This document shows positions 35,901 through 43,625 of a DNA stretch of 64,000 bases, piece after piece. The translations under genes and the position numbers were made by a program. This stretch comes from an uncultured Flavobacteriales bacterium. GTDB lineage: Bacteria > Bacteroidota > Bacteroidia > Flavobacteriales_D > Parvicellaceae. Every line of letters starts with the position of its first letter. The first letter of the stretch is position 1. Under the pieces are notes generated by a model. The model did not search any database and was not told the origin of the DNA. It saw only the letters and a program-made list of their open reading frames with translations. Location: NCBI GenBank assembly GCA_938075455.1, contig CALJHN010000002.1, positions 56,001 to 120,000 of the forward strand. Direction: 5' to 3'.

Positions 35901-36024
35901 TGTATTGTATTCAGAAAATATTGGGGAATCTTTAAATGATATTAAAGTTTTGCAGAGAATAAATTTTATATTTAATCTTAAGGGTATTAATCCATTTACC
36001 ATTAAAAAAACTATAAAGCCATAA
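32983..36024 (+). CDS. M1-family metallopeptidase with a long C-terminal extension
   Basis: A 1013-residue exported protein with a signal peptide (residues 1-20). The ATG at 32983 is preferred over an in-frame TTG six bases ahead. The gluzincin peptidase core contains SAGGGMEYPNIT (the GxMEN-like exopeptidase loop) and HEVGHNW, with His372, Glu373, His376 and Glu395 as zinc ligands and catalytic residue, and later the Tyr-containing NYGAMVYSKTG. From about residue 620 the rest is rich in alternating beta strands and resembles an outer-membrane barrel region rather than the usual aminopeptidase C-terminal domain. Function: protein or peptide breakdown at the cell surface. Its stop overlaps the lpxH start. 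Confidence 0.87.
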   Translation: MKRLIITISYCFVVIISNSQEYFQQKVDTYIDVELDDENHILRGFEKMVYYNNSSLTLDKIIIHLWPNAYKNNNTNLAKQKYSDGSMSFKYADSIDLGYIDSLDFKVNGEKVKWQFLNEQIDISELDLTKPLNPGDSITITTPFRVKIPSGKFSRLGHIGQSYQITQWFAKPAVFDKNGWHPMSYLDQGEFYSEFGNYDVSITVPKNYILMATGDLQNEEELEFLNKKAELTSQLIEENKLPVKDSFGRKDMSFPKSSVEKKTLRFVQKNVHDFAWFTDKRYHVLKGEVDVNNRKITSWALFTNNEAKLWKRSIEYINDATKYFSKWIGEYPYNHVTAVDGTISAGGGMEYPNITVIGSSGDSKSLETVIVHEVGHNWYYGILGSNERDNAWMDEGLNTYIEIRYMEEKYPNGYFRKKDSTQNKSRGISLNISLEEKELQHIAYQFNASRNYDQPLKMGSKDFTQMNYGAMVYSKTGIGFHYLKAYLGEELFDNCMNEYYNQWKFKHPNPNDIKAVFETVSKENLDWFFEDYIKTTKKTDYFLKKVSKINDLEYLIKLKNVTGYKSPIPIQMINDSNEIISEKWINGFKKDTTFVYKTRVNPTKIALDYDVITTDYNYKNHMSRVSGIFKFYKPIKFKFLPISINNNKENIIYYSPIIAGNAYDKTMAGLALYNSSINDKKVEWLVNPLYGFGSKKLIGSGKIQTNINTNGLFPRIELGYKIRSYNNEHDFLNKEQRWTKQEIFTDLRFKSKNLRSSPFQNITIRTVRVDDFWPDGTFISPPEPRRKTAYYGEIEYNLKSRQILKPKELKLNYIYGFNEKSNLVNCLQLDSKIEKSYNNNSDKIRWRFFAGYHFNKDITKQYSFYLSGKNGRTDYLYDNIYLARNSSNQKYLLSRQNDNSYAGFKVMDTTLRSNNWMISNNFKIDIPKLPFGVFTDLGVFSSIAGNNKIKWGYNVGIYASVVVNEEIIGIYLPVLYSENIGESLNDIKVLQRINFIFNLKGINPFTIKKTIKP

Positions 36025-36764
36025 AAAATAGAACTAAAATATTTTTTGCATCAGATTTTCATTTAGGGAGACATAATGAAAATAAAGACAGAGAAAATGT
36101 AATTATTCAATGGCTGTCTTCGATTGAAAACAATGCTAAAGAAATTTTTTTAGTTGGTGATATTTTTGATTTTTGGTTTGAACACAAGTACACAGTACCC
36201 AAAGGGAACACTAGGTTTCTAGGTAAGCTTGCAGCCTTAAAAGATAATGGAATTGATATTCATATTTTTACAGGAAACCATGACCTGTGGATGTTTGGTT
36301 ACTTAGAAAAAGAAATTGGATTAATAGTACATAAGAAGCCTATTTTAAGAGAAATAGATGGTATTGTTTTTTTTATTGGACATGGAGATGGACTTGGTCC
36401 AGGTGACTACAAATATAAGTTCTTAAAAAAGTTTTTTACCAATCCATTATGTCAATGGTTATTTTCTCAAATTCATCCTAATTTAAGTTTTTCATTAGCA
36501 AGGTATTGGTCGAGGAAAAGCCGAGAAAATGAAAAAGGGGGAAGTCCTTCATTTCTTGGCGAGGAAAAGGAATGGTTAATTCAGTTTAGTAAAGAAGAAT
36601 ATCAAAAAAATAAAGAAATTAATTACTTTATTTTTGGACATAGGCATTTTCCTATAGAACACAAATTAGATAAAGATTGTACGTATATTAATCTAGGTGA
36701 TTGGATAAATCATTTCACTTACGCAGTTTATGATGGAAAAACTACCGAACTTAAGAAGTTTTAA
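36021..36764 (+). CDS. lpxH: UDP-2,3-diacylglucosamine diphosphatase, probable ATA start
   Basis: LpxH cleaves UDP-2,3-diacylglucosamine to lipid X in lipid A synthesis. The coding frame opens after a stop at 36003-36005 and carries no ATG, GTG or TTG before the conserved part. Metallophosphoesterase motifs are complete: FASDFHLGRHN, LVGDIFDFWFE, TGNHDLWM, GHGDGLGPGDY and IFGHRHFPIE. The first usable rare starts are ATA at 36021, which overlaps the peptidase stop (ATAA), and ATA at 36039. A caller that needs ATG would begin at 36291 and miss motifs I to III. Start at 36021 gives 247 residues, the expected length. A sequence error at the start is the alternative. Confidence 0.85.
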   Translation: MKNRTKIFFASDFHLGRHNENKDRENVIIQWLSSIENNAKEIFLVGDIFDFWFEHKYTVPKGNTRFLGKLAALKDNGIDIHIFTGNHDLWMFGYLEKEIGLIVHKKPILREIDGIVFFIGHGDGLGPGDYKYKFLKKFFTNPLCQWLFSQIHPNLSFSLARYWSRKSRENEKGGSPSFLGEEKEWLIQFSKEEYQKNKEINYFIFGHRHFPIEHKLDKDCTYINLGDWINHFTYAVYDGKTTELKKF

Positions 36765-36774
36765 TAGCAGTGAA

Positions 36775-37776
36775 TTACATACTGCTTATAAGAGCAGAAA
36801 GATCAATCAGTTTATTTGAATAGCCAGCTTCATTGTCGTACCAGCTAATAATTTTATAGAAAGATTCATTAAGTTGGATACCCGCTTTTGCATCTACTAT
36901 TGAAGTTCTGGAATCTCCAATAAAATCTTGTGAAACAACTAGCTCTTCTGTATATCCTAAAATTCCATTTAGCTCATTTTCAGAAGCCTTTTTTAATGTC
37001 TCCATAACATGATCATAAGACGTATTTTTACTTAGCTTAACTGTAAGGTCAACCACAGACACATTTGCAGTTGGTACTCTAAAAGCCATTCCTGTTATTT
37101 TACCTACAAGACTTGGAATAACCTTAGTTACAGCTTTAGCAGCTCCTGTAGACGCTGGTATAATATTAACCAAGGAACTTCTTCCTCCTCTATAGTCTTT
37201 TTTTGATGGACCATCTACAACAAATTGAGTAGCAGTTGCCGCATGAACTGTAGTCATTAAAGCTTCGTCTATACCATATGAATCATTTAAAACTTTAGCG
37301 AGTGGAGCTAAGCAATTTGTCGTACAAGATGCATTAGAAACAATTAAATCAGATGACTTAATATCATTATGGTTAACACCCATTACAAACATAGGAGCAT
37401 CTTTTGAAGGTGCAGAGATAGCTACTTTTCTTGCTCCTCCATCAATATGGTACTGAGCAAGTTCCAAAGTTGTAAATATACCAGTACACTCTACAGCTAC
37501 ATCTACGTCAACTTCATTCCATTCAAGCAATTTAGGATCACGTTCTGCAGTTATTCTAATATGCCTTCCATTCACATACAATTGGTTATTTTTTACATAA
37601 ATTTCTGCATCGCAAATACCATGCACAGAATCGTATTTAAGTAAATATGCTAAATGCTCTATATCTAGTAAATCATTAATCGCAACAACTTCAACATTAT
37701 CTCTTTTCAGGCATGATCTAAAAACCATTCTACCTATTCTTCCAAAACCGTTTATTCCAATTTTAACTTTGCTCAT
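36775..37776 (-). CDS. gap: Glyceraldehyde-3-phosphate dehydrogenase, type I
   Basis: Gap converts glyceraldehyde-3-phosphate to 1,3-bisphosphoglycerate with NAD+ in glycolysis, and the reverse in gluconeogenesis. The 333-residue length is standard. NAD-binding [14 protein letters not shown] is at the N-terminus, the catalytic cysteine lies in [13 protein letters not shown], and [15 protein letters not shown] and [13 protein letters not shown] complete the fold. Only 20 bases separate its ATG from a strong terminator, which leaves little room for a promoter. It is convergent with lpxH, ten bases away. Confidence 0.96.
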   Translation of the reverse strand: MSKVKIGINGFGRIGRMVFRSCLKRDNVEVVAINDLLDIEHLAYLLKYDSVHGICDAEIYVKNNQLYVNGRHIRITAERDPKLLEWNEVDVDVAVECTGIFTTLELAQYHIDGGARKVAISAPSKDAPMFVMGVNHNDIKSSDLIVSNASCTTNCLAPLAKVLNDSYGIDEALMTTVHAATATQFVVDGPSKKDYRGGRSSLVNIIPASTGAAKAVTKVIPSLVGKITGMAFRVPTANVSVVDLTVKLSKNTSYDHVMETLKKASENELNGILGYTEELVVSQDFIGDSRTSIVDAKAGIQLNESFYKIISWYDNEAGYSNKLIDLSALISSM

Positions 37777-37795
37777 TTTATTTTTTTTGTAAATG

Positions 37796-37830
37796 TAAAA
37801 AGACCCTGATAAATCAGGGTCTTTTTTTAA
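37796..37830 (-). terminator. Rho-independent terminator of the T9SS-protein gene
   Basis: A perfect ten-pair inverted repeat (AGACCCTGAT with ATCAGGGTCT, two-base loop, tightly flanked by A and T runs) lies between the T9SS gene and gap. On the minus strand it follows the T9SS gene stop by about 20 bases and ends in a T run. The T run is on both strands. Confidence 0.85.
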
Positions 37831-37848
37831 ATAAAATTTAGATAAATT

Positions 37849-40800
37849 TTAGTACTTTATAAATTTGACTACTTCTTGTTCTTCATCAGCTTTCACAACA
37901 ACTATATAAGTTCCCATTGATAGTTCGGAAGCATTTATTTGGGAAATATTATTTCCTTTATTCATTCTGACATTGTCATATAATGTCTTTACTAAACTTC
38001 CATTCAAATTATAAATTGAAATATTTACAAAGCAAGAACGATTTAGTTCAAATGAAAGATTCGTGTTTTGAACTACAGGGTTAGGATAAATTTTAGTAGA
38101 AGATATTTTACTAGAAACTTCATCTTGAACAATTGGTTCGGACAATGAAAGTAAGTTGTCTGCTCTCCAAACACCTCTTCCATAAGTACAAGCATAAATT
38201 GCCCCAGGGTTATTGACTTGTCTGAATCCACCTTCCATAGGATCTTCCCAATCTCTCCATTGCTGACAAATATCATAAACTGGGATAGTCCCAATCTCGG
38301 TATTATTAGATACCCAATTTGTACTAGATCCAGCAATATTGTCGGTTGAAAAAACACCATATGTAGTTCCAATTATAATAACATCTGTAGCAGGATCTCT
38401 CTCAATAATACATCCAAAAACTGGCATATCTGGTAAATCACCATCAATAGAATTAAATGAGGGATTTGAGGATGTTGCATTTGTTGAATAATATACATGA
38501 TTGGTTGATGTTCCAGAAGTAACTACGCATACATTGTCTGGGTTGTTAGGATCTACAGAAATGTCAGTTATAGTTCCTGGAAAATTAGATACACTTTCGT
38601 AATGAACTTTATATGAAATTTCTGAACCATTTTGATTTGTATAAAGATTTCCGTCCTGAGCAAAATTAATTTGATTGACTAAAGAACCAGTTACTATACT
38701 ACCAGTAGCAATTTCTATCAAAGTATCAGTTGCTGATGGTCTATATGCAATATCAGCTTCTTGTTTGGAATATGCATTTCCAAGACCTGTTATCCTAACG
38801 AGGCTTCCATTGTAAGAACCACACCAAGCATAGTTCATATCATGTGAAATTTCAAAGCTTCTTATTGAACTTGATATATTATAAATTCTCCACCATTCAG
38901 GAACAGTAGTAAATCTCATCATATCTCTTGTAACGTAAACTGAAGCGTCATTTTGAGTTATAAAATAAGATTGAACATAATCTGGCAAAGTCAATGTATC
39001 TGCACCAGTAACAGTAACAAATGTATCTGTACCAACAATATTCATGGTATCGTATACATTTAAATTTTGACTAAGTACATGTTTGATAGGAATACCAAAG
39101 GATTTACTGTAATAAGTGATAGTATCACCAATTGATTTATCTTCATTAGGAATATATACTACAGAATCTTTAGTATTTAAATCTTCAGGATCTTCCATAA
39201 GTGCAATGGCATTATAAAAAGGACCACAGTTCTCACCGACAATACCAGTGCAAGGTGCAGGAACGGATTGACTAGTAGTACCTTTATCACTAGATCTAGA
39301 GATAGAACCATTGTAAACTGTAGTTACAAATGCATTACTATTTAAGTAAGAAATCTCACATTCGAAACCATCTCCTCCAGAAACTTCTGCAAACTCCTTA
39401 GACCACGGCATAGAGTTATCTTTATACTGTGTTCCATTGTCCTGAGCACCAGCAATTACCGAACCATTTCCTCCAAAAGCCATAGAGTAAAATTGAGTAA
39501 CATTGTAACCTTTGTTAATTACAGATCCAAATTGATTGGTTCCTGAAGCACCTGTTCTTACCTGAATACCACCATCATTACCAACAATTAACGTATAATC
39601 GTTTTTCCATAAAAGACGATGGTTATCTGCATGAATATAAATAGGAACAGATGGATCTACATACCAAGCTGAAACAGCATACCACTGACCATTTTCAGGA
39701 TCTGCAGAATTTGGGGTATGAACCCAAGACCATAAATCAATTCCACCAATTATACATTCTTCACCATTTGGTGTAGAAGTTACTACCAAATCATAATTAC
39801 CTTGACCACTTCTAGATGTTAAAGGAGTGAAATTTCCGGTAGCACCTGGAGCTATTTGATACCATGTAGTTCCATTATCAACTGACCTGTAAACACCTCC
39901 AAGGGTGCCAGCTGAAGATGCAAACAATGCATATAGAGTATAAAAATTAGCATCGTTTTTATTCTTAGAAATTGCATACTCTCCTCTTATAAATCCAAAA
40001 CCTGATAATTCTCCGTTAGAATGTAAATCTGTCCAATTAGCACCTCCATCTTGACTAATCCATGATCTTATTCCACCCTGATCTAATCCCAAAATCATAA
40101 CTTGACCATCTTCAGAAATCTTCAAGTCTCCAATAGTAGCATTATTAGGTATACCTGAAATTGATACAGCTTGAGGAACAACTGTCATTCCTTGTTCAAT
40201 TTTATTTAATCCAATACCAATGCCAACAAAATATGCACCGTTTGAATCATTGGGGTTGGGTATCACTTTCAAAATATCTTTATTGTCTGTTCCTTGAATT
40301 TGATCAAAAGTTGGTGAATTTGAATTTATATTAGAACTTACCCAAACACCATCACCATCAATAAGACCTTCGCCAAACCTTGAACCACCAGTTGCAACGT
40401 ATAGCTTATTTCCGTTTGCAGAAAAAGCAATTGATGAAATCCCTAGAGATCCTACGCCAACTGCACTATTAGTCATTGTGTTGTCAAACTCTTGAACTCT
40501 AGACCAACTAGAACCACCATTGACTGATTTGAAAAGACCTCCAGAAACAGAACCTGAATACATTACATTGTCGTCATTTGGATCAATAGCAATTCCCCTT
40601 GTTCTTCCACCTACATTGTCTGGCCCTTCTTCAACAAAACTAAAATTGGTTGATTTAGACTGCATTCTTTGAAGAACCTGATCTTTAGCTACAGCTAATT
40701 TAGATAATTCAATTTTACCAGTTACAACATCTTTGTAAACTAATTCTGTATATTCTTGTGCACCTTTAGCACCAGAAAAAGCCTTTGAATCAAAAATTTC

Positions 40801-40905
40801 GTTAAAAAAATATTTTCTAGAAATATTATTATCCTTTTTTGAAAGAGTGTAGAGTAATAATACAACTCCTAAAGACATTAATGGAAATAAAACTATTTTT
40901 TTCAT
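37849..40905 (-). CDS. Secreted beta-propeller protein with T9SS type A sorting domain
   Basis: A 1018-residue exported protein; the ATG at 40905 opens a signal-like segment, and an in-frame TTG 30 bases up is not needed. Repeated blades resemble sortilin/BNR-type beta-propellers (GGRTRGIAIDPNDDNVMYSG, GGLFKSVNGGSSWSR, ASGTNQFG, ISVDPNNPDNVCVVTSG). The final 80 residues form a type IX sorting domain: KIYPNPVVQNTNLSFEL, ISIYNLNGSLVKTLYD, and VKFIKY. The protein is thus exported by T9SS and attached to or released from the surface; the ligand is unknown. A terminator follows it. Compared with the rest of the window its coding is Ser/Asn/Gly-rich, as is usual in such proteins. Confidence 0.9.
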   Translation of the reverse strand: MKKIVLFPLMSLGVVLLLYTLSKKDNNISRKYFFNEIFDSKAFSGAKGAQEYTELVYKDVVTGKIELSKLAVAKDQVLQRMQSKSTNFSFVEEGPDNVGGRTRGIAIDPNDDNVMYSGSVSGGLFKSVNGGSSWSRVQEFDNTMTNSAVGVGSLGISSIAFSANGNKLYVATGGSRFGEGLIDGDGVWVSSNINSNSPTFDQIQGTDNKDILKVIPNPNDSNGAYFVGIGIGLNKIEQGMTVVPQAVSISGIPNNATIGDLKISEDGQVMILGLDQGGIRSWISQDGGANWTDLHSNGELSGFGFIRGEYAISKNKNDANFYTLYALFASSAGTLGGVYRSVDNGTTWYQIAPGATGNFTPLTSRSGQGNYDLVVTSTPNGEECIIGGIDLWSWVHTPNSADPENGQWYAVSAWYVDPSVPIYIHADNHRLLWKNDYTLIVGNDGGIQVRTGASGTNQFGSVINKGYNVTQFYSMAFGGNGSVIAGAQDNGTQYKDNSMPWSKEFAEVSGGDGFECEISYLNSNAFVTTVYNGSISRSSDKGTTSQSVPAPCTGIVGENCGPFYNAIALMEDPEDLNTKDSVVYIPNEDKSIGDTITYYSKSFGIPIKHVLSQNLNVYDTMNIVGTDTFVTVTGADTLTLPDYVQSYFITQNDASVYVTRDMMRFTTVPEWWRIYNISSSIRSFEISHDMNYAWCGSYNGSLVRITGLGNAYSKQEADIAYRPSATDTLIEIATGSIVTGSLVNQINFAQDGNLYTNQNGSEISYKVHYESVSNFPGTITDISVDPNNPDNVCVVTSGTSTNHVYYSTNATSSNPSFNSIDGDLPDMPVFGCIIERDPATDVIIIGTTYGVFSTDNIAGSSTNWVSNNTEIGTIPVYDICQQWRDWEDPMEGGFRQVNNPGAIYACTYGRGVWRADNLLSLSEPIVQDEVSSKISSTKIYPNPVVQNTNLSFELNRSCFVNISIYNLNGSLVKTLYDNVRMNKGNNISQINASELSMGTYIVVVKADEEQEVVKFIKY

Positions 40906-40994
40906 TTTTATAAGATTATTATCTCGAAAATACAAATTATTAAATTATTCAAGCAGTTGTTGAATAAATTTTATTAAAAAATAAATTAAACAAA

Positions 40995-41855
40995 TTAAAA
41001 TAAGTGTTTTTCAGCATGATAGCTGGACCTTACCAAAGGACCACTTTCAACAAACCTAAATCCTGCTTTTAGACCAAATACTTTATATTTAGCAAACTGA
41101 TCTGGAGTTATAAATTCTTTAACCGGAGCATGTTTTGGGGTTGGTTGTAAATACTGACCAATAGTCACTATATCAACTTTAACAGATCTTAAATCTTCAA
41201 GTGTTTCAAATACTTCTTCTTCCGTCTCTCCTAACCCAAGCATTAACCCAGACTTTGTTTTCATGCCCCCTTGTTTAAGTCGTAGTAAAAGCTCTAAACT
41301 TCTATTGTATTTTGCTTGGACTCTAATTGTTTTTGTAAGTCTTCTAACAGTTTCAATATTATGAGAAACAATTTCTGGAGCAACTTCAATAATGTTATTC
41401 AAATTTTCCCAAATCCCGGCAAAATCTGGTATTAAAGTCTCTAATGTAGTAGTGGGAGATTGTCTTCGAATGGCTTTAACAGTGCTGACCCAAATGTTGG
41501 AGCCCCCATCAGACAAGTCGTCACGGTCAACAGAGGTAATCACTGCATGCTTAACTTTCATCAATTTAACCGAATTAGCCACTCTTCCAGGCTCAAAAAC
41601 ATCTACAGCTTCGGGTTTACCAGTTGCAACTGCACAAAAGCCACAAGATCTCGTACAAACATTACCCAAAATCATAAAAGTAGCTGTACCAGCTCCCCAA
41701 CATTCGCCCATATTAGGGCAATTGCCACTTTCACATATTGTGTGAAGTTTATGCTCCGTGACAAGGTTTCTTACATTTTTATAAGATTCCCCGGTTGGTA
41801 ATTTTACTTTAAGCCATTTGGGCTTTTTAGTTTTTGAAGCAGTATTAATACTCAT
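40995..41855 (-). CDS. lipA: Lipoyl synthase
   Basis: LipA is a radical SAM enzyme that inserts two sulfurs into octanoyl groups on carrier proteins. The 286-residue sequence has the auxiliary cluster motif [13 protein letters not shown], the radical SAM motif [10 protein letters not shown] and the C-terminal [12 protein letters not shown] that helps hold the auxiliary cluster. Further blocks are [14 protein letters not shown] and HNIETVRRL. Its ATG shares one base with the stop of the barrel-like gene upstream, so the two are translated together. Confidence 0.97.
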   Translation of the reverse strand: MSINTASKTKKPKWLKVKLPTGESYKNVRNLVTEHKLHTICESGNCPNMGECWGAGTATFMILGNVCTRSCGFCAVATGKPEAVDVFEPGRVANSVKLMKVKHAVITSVDRDDLSDGGSNIWVSTVKAIRRQSPTTTLETLIPDFAGIWENLNNIIEVAPEIVSHNIETVRRLTKTIRVQAKYNRSLELLLRLKQGGMKTKSGLMLGLGETEEEVFETLEDLRSVKVDIVTIGQYLQPTPKHAPVKEFITPDQFAKYKVFGLKAGFRFVESGPLVRSSYHAEKHLF

Positions 41856-42607
41856 TAGTAAAATTTATTTCCAATAGAATAATTAATATATACACTAGGA
41901 TAAAACCTGTAATTGTTATTTTCCACCATTAAAATTACAGGTTTAGAAAAAATATCAACAGAAACCCCAAGCTCCAAAGAATTTATAATTTCTCTGTTTC
42001 TTGAATAATCAAAATCAAGACCCAATTTAAAAAACATACCAGGATTGATTTTTGTATCCATTAAACCAGCTGTCCAAGAGGCCCTTCCATAAATAGTATA
42101 AAAATTATGTAATTCTGGATCATATCTTTCGGAAGCAATTCCTGCAATTCTACCTGAAAAATCGTACTTAAATACTTCTAAAAAAACTGGCTTTACCAAG
42201 CCTAAGGATGGTCCTACTGTATAATTCATTGTAATTTGCAAACCATTTTCTCTTAATTTTTCGTAAAGAATTTTCCTATTTCCAAAACCTACTCTTACAG
42301 AATAAAGAGAATTTAATTTACCAAAAACAAATTTCTTAGCATTTTCATCAAAAGATCCAAATATTTTATACTCTTTATCGTGATTTATGTTTACTAAATC
42401 TACATTAATTAAAGATTTTTTCTTAAAGGTCTTAAACTTAGACATTCCATAATTCAATGCCAAACCACTTGAGTGAACAGTTCCTCCCACCCAAATTTCT
42501 TTAGATATTCTCACCATTAGTTTCTCATTGACAGGAACCTGTGAAAAAAAATAAACAGAGAACGACTGAAATAAAATCAATAAAAAAATAATTGCTATTC
42601 TAAACAT
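41855..42607 (-). CDS. Putative outer-membrane beta-barrel protein next to lipA
   Basis: A 250-residue exported protein with a signal peptide ending near YFFSQ; the ATG at 42607 is preferred to a TTG nine bases further up. The mature part is almost all alternating beta strands ([73 protein letters not shown]) and ends in YSIGNKFY, an aromatic terminus usual for barrel proteins. No named family was recognised. Its ties to lipA are by position only. Confidence 0.72.
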   Translation of the reverse strand: MFRIAIIFLLILFQSFSVYFFSQVPVNEKLMVRISKEIWVGGTVHSSGLALNYGMSKFKTFKKKSLINVDLVNINHDKEYKIFGSFDENAKKFVFGKLNSLYSVRVGFGNRKILYEKLRENGLQITMNYTVGPSLGLVKPVFLEVFKYDFSGRIAGIASERYDPELHNFYTIYGRASWTAGLMDTKINPGMFFKLGLDFDYSRNREIINSLELGVSVDIFSKPVILMVENNNYRFYPSVYINYSIGNKFY

Positions 42608-42683
42608 CAATAACAAAAATACAGAAAATGTAGAATAAATAGAATTGTTTAAAGGAAAGTTTAGAACAAATAAAATACTTTAA

Positions 42684-42860
42684 TTAAAAGTTAACTTTTT
42701 TAGTTTTTTTATCTTGCGAAGTAATTAACTCTTTATGGTTGTCCTCTTGAAAATTTAAACTGTAAGCTGGACATGTTTTCTGTGGAGGTTGTAATAAAAA
42801 ACAAGAAGTCAAAGAGGATAAAAATATAATTGCAAATGTGTAAGTCAATAATTTTTTCAT
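42684..42860 (-). CDS. Small lipoprotein, 58 residues
   Basis: An ATG-started frame of 58 residues with a clean lipoprotein signal: basic MKKLL, a hydrophobic core, then the lipobox LTSC with Cys20. The mature part is only 38 residues and includes QKTCPAYS and a charged tail ending in KKVNF. The Cys-Pro-Ala-Tyr motif is one that I recall in other short Bacteroidota lipoproteins, but no function is known to me. It lies between lipA's barrel-like neighbour and ung and would be missed by length cut-offs. Confidence 0.7.
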   Translation of the reverse strand: MKKLLTYTFAIIFLSSLTSCFLLQPPQKTCPAYSLNFQEDNHKELITSQDKKTKKVNF

Positions 42861-42939
42861 GATTTTTTGTAATATCTATTAACAAAATTATTAAAAAAGA
42901 CATACCAACAATAAAATCAAATGATTTTTATTTAATTGA

Positions 42940-43623
42940 ATGATAATTAGTAATAAATTGAATACAAAACAATTACATAGAGAATGGGTAACAATATTTA
43001 AAAAAGAGTTTGCAAAAAAATATTTTCAAAAAATAAATAGCGAAGTTAAAAATTGCAGCATTAATGAGTTATTATGCCCAAAAAGAGAAAATATCTTTAA
43101 AGCTTTTGAAAAAACTACCTTAACAGATTTAAAAATTGTGATTTTGGGCCAAGATCCCTACCATGGAAAAAATCAAGCAAACGGACTTGCATTTGCAGTC
43201 AACGAAAATCATAAGACGCCACCATCATTAAGAAACATATTTAAAGAAATTAAAAATGACTTAAATTATAATACCCAAACTGAAAAAACCCTTGAGCCTT
43301 GGGCAAATCAAGGGGTTCTTTTATTGAACTCTTCATTGACTGTAAGTTTAGGAAATGCAAACTCTCATGGTAATTTGGGATGGGATTTATTTACAAATAA
43401 TATATTGAAAGAAATTTCGTTATTAAAAAATAAAGTAGTTTTTATTTTATGGGGAAATTACGCTCAGAAAAAGGAAGTTTTAATAGATTTTAAAAAGCAT
43501 TTTATTTTAAAAGCACCTCACCCATCCCCTCTTTCAGCACACAGAGGTTTTTTTGGTTGTAAACATTTTTCTAAAGCAAATAAGTTTTTAAAATCAAACA
43601 ATTTAAAAGAAATTATTTGGTGA
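42940..43623 (+). CDS. ung: Uracil-DNA glycosylase
   Basis: Ung removes uracil from DNA as the first step of base excision repair. The 227-residue protein has the water-activating loop ILGQDPYHGKNQANGLAF (catalytic Asp), TPPSLRNIFKEI, GVLLLNSSLTV, and the leucine/DNA-intercalation loop HPSPLSAHRGFFGCKHFSKAN. The stop overlaps a GTG of the Omp85-like gene. Confidence 0.97.
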   Translation: MIISNKLNTKQLHREWVTIFKKEFAKKYFQKINSEVKNCSINELLCPKRENIFKAFEKTTLTDLKIVILGQDPYHGKNQANGLAFAVNENHKTPPSLRNIFKEIKNDLNYNTQTEKTLEPWANQGVLLLNSSLTVSLGNANSHGNLGWDLFTNNILKEISLLKNKVVFILWGNYAQKKEVLIDFKKHFILKAPHPSPLSAHRGFFGCKHFSKANKFLKSNNLKEIIW

Positions 43624-43625
43624 AA

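Noticed and set aside
36766..36786. Six-base inverted repeat AGCAGT/ACTGCT between lpxH and gap
   Set aside because: No T run follows on either strand and it overlaps the gap stop codon; too weak to call a terminator.
41392..41801. Long open frames on the plus strand within lipA (two overlapping frames of over 110 codons)
   Set aside because: They lie antisense to clear lipA coding, and their translations show no domain, signal or start-site support.
42640..42720. AAAAGTTAACTTTTTT near the end of the small lipoprotein gene as a terminator
   Set aside because: The palindrome has no loop and only one GC pair per arm, so a stable hairpin is unlikely.
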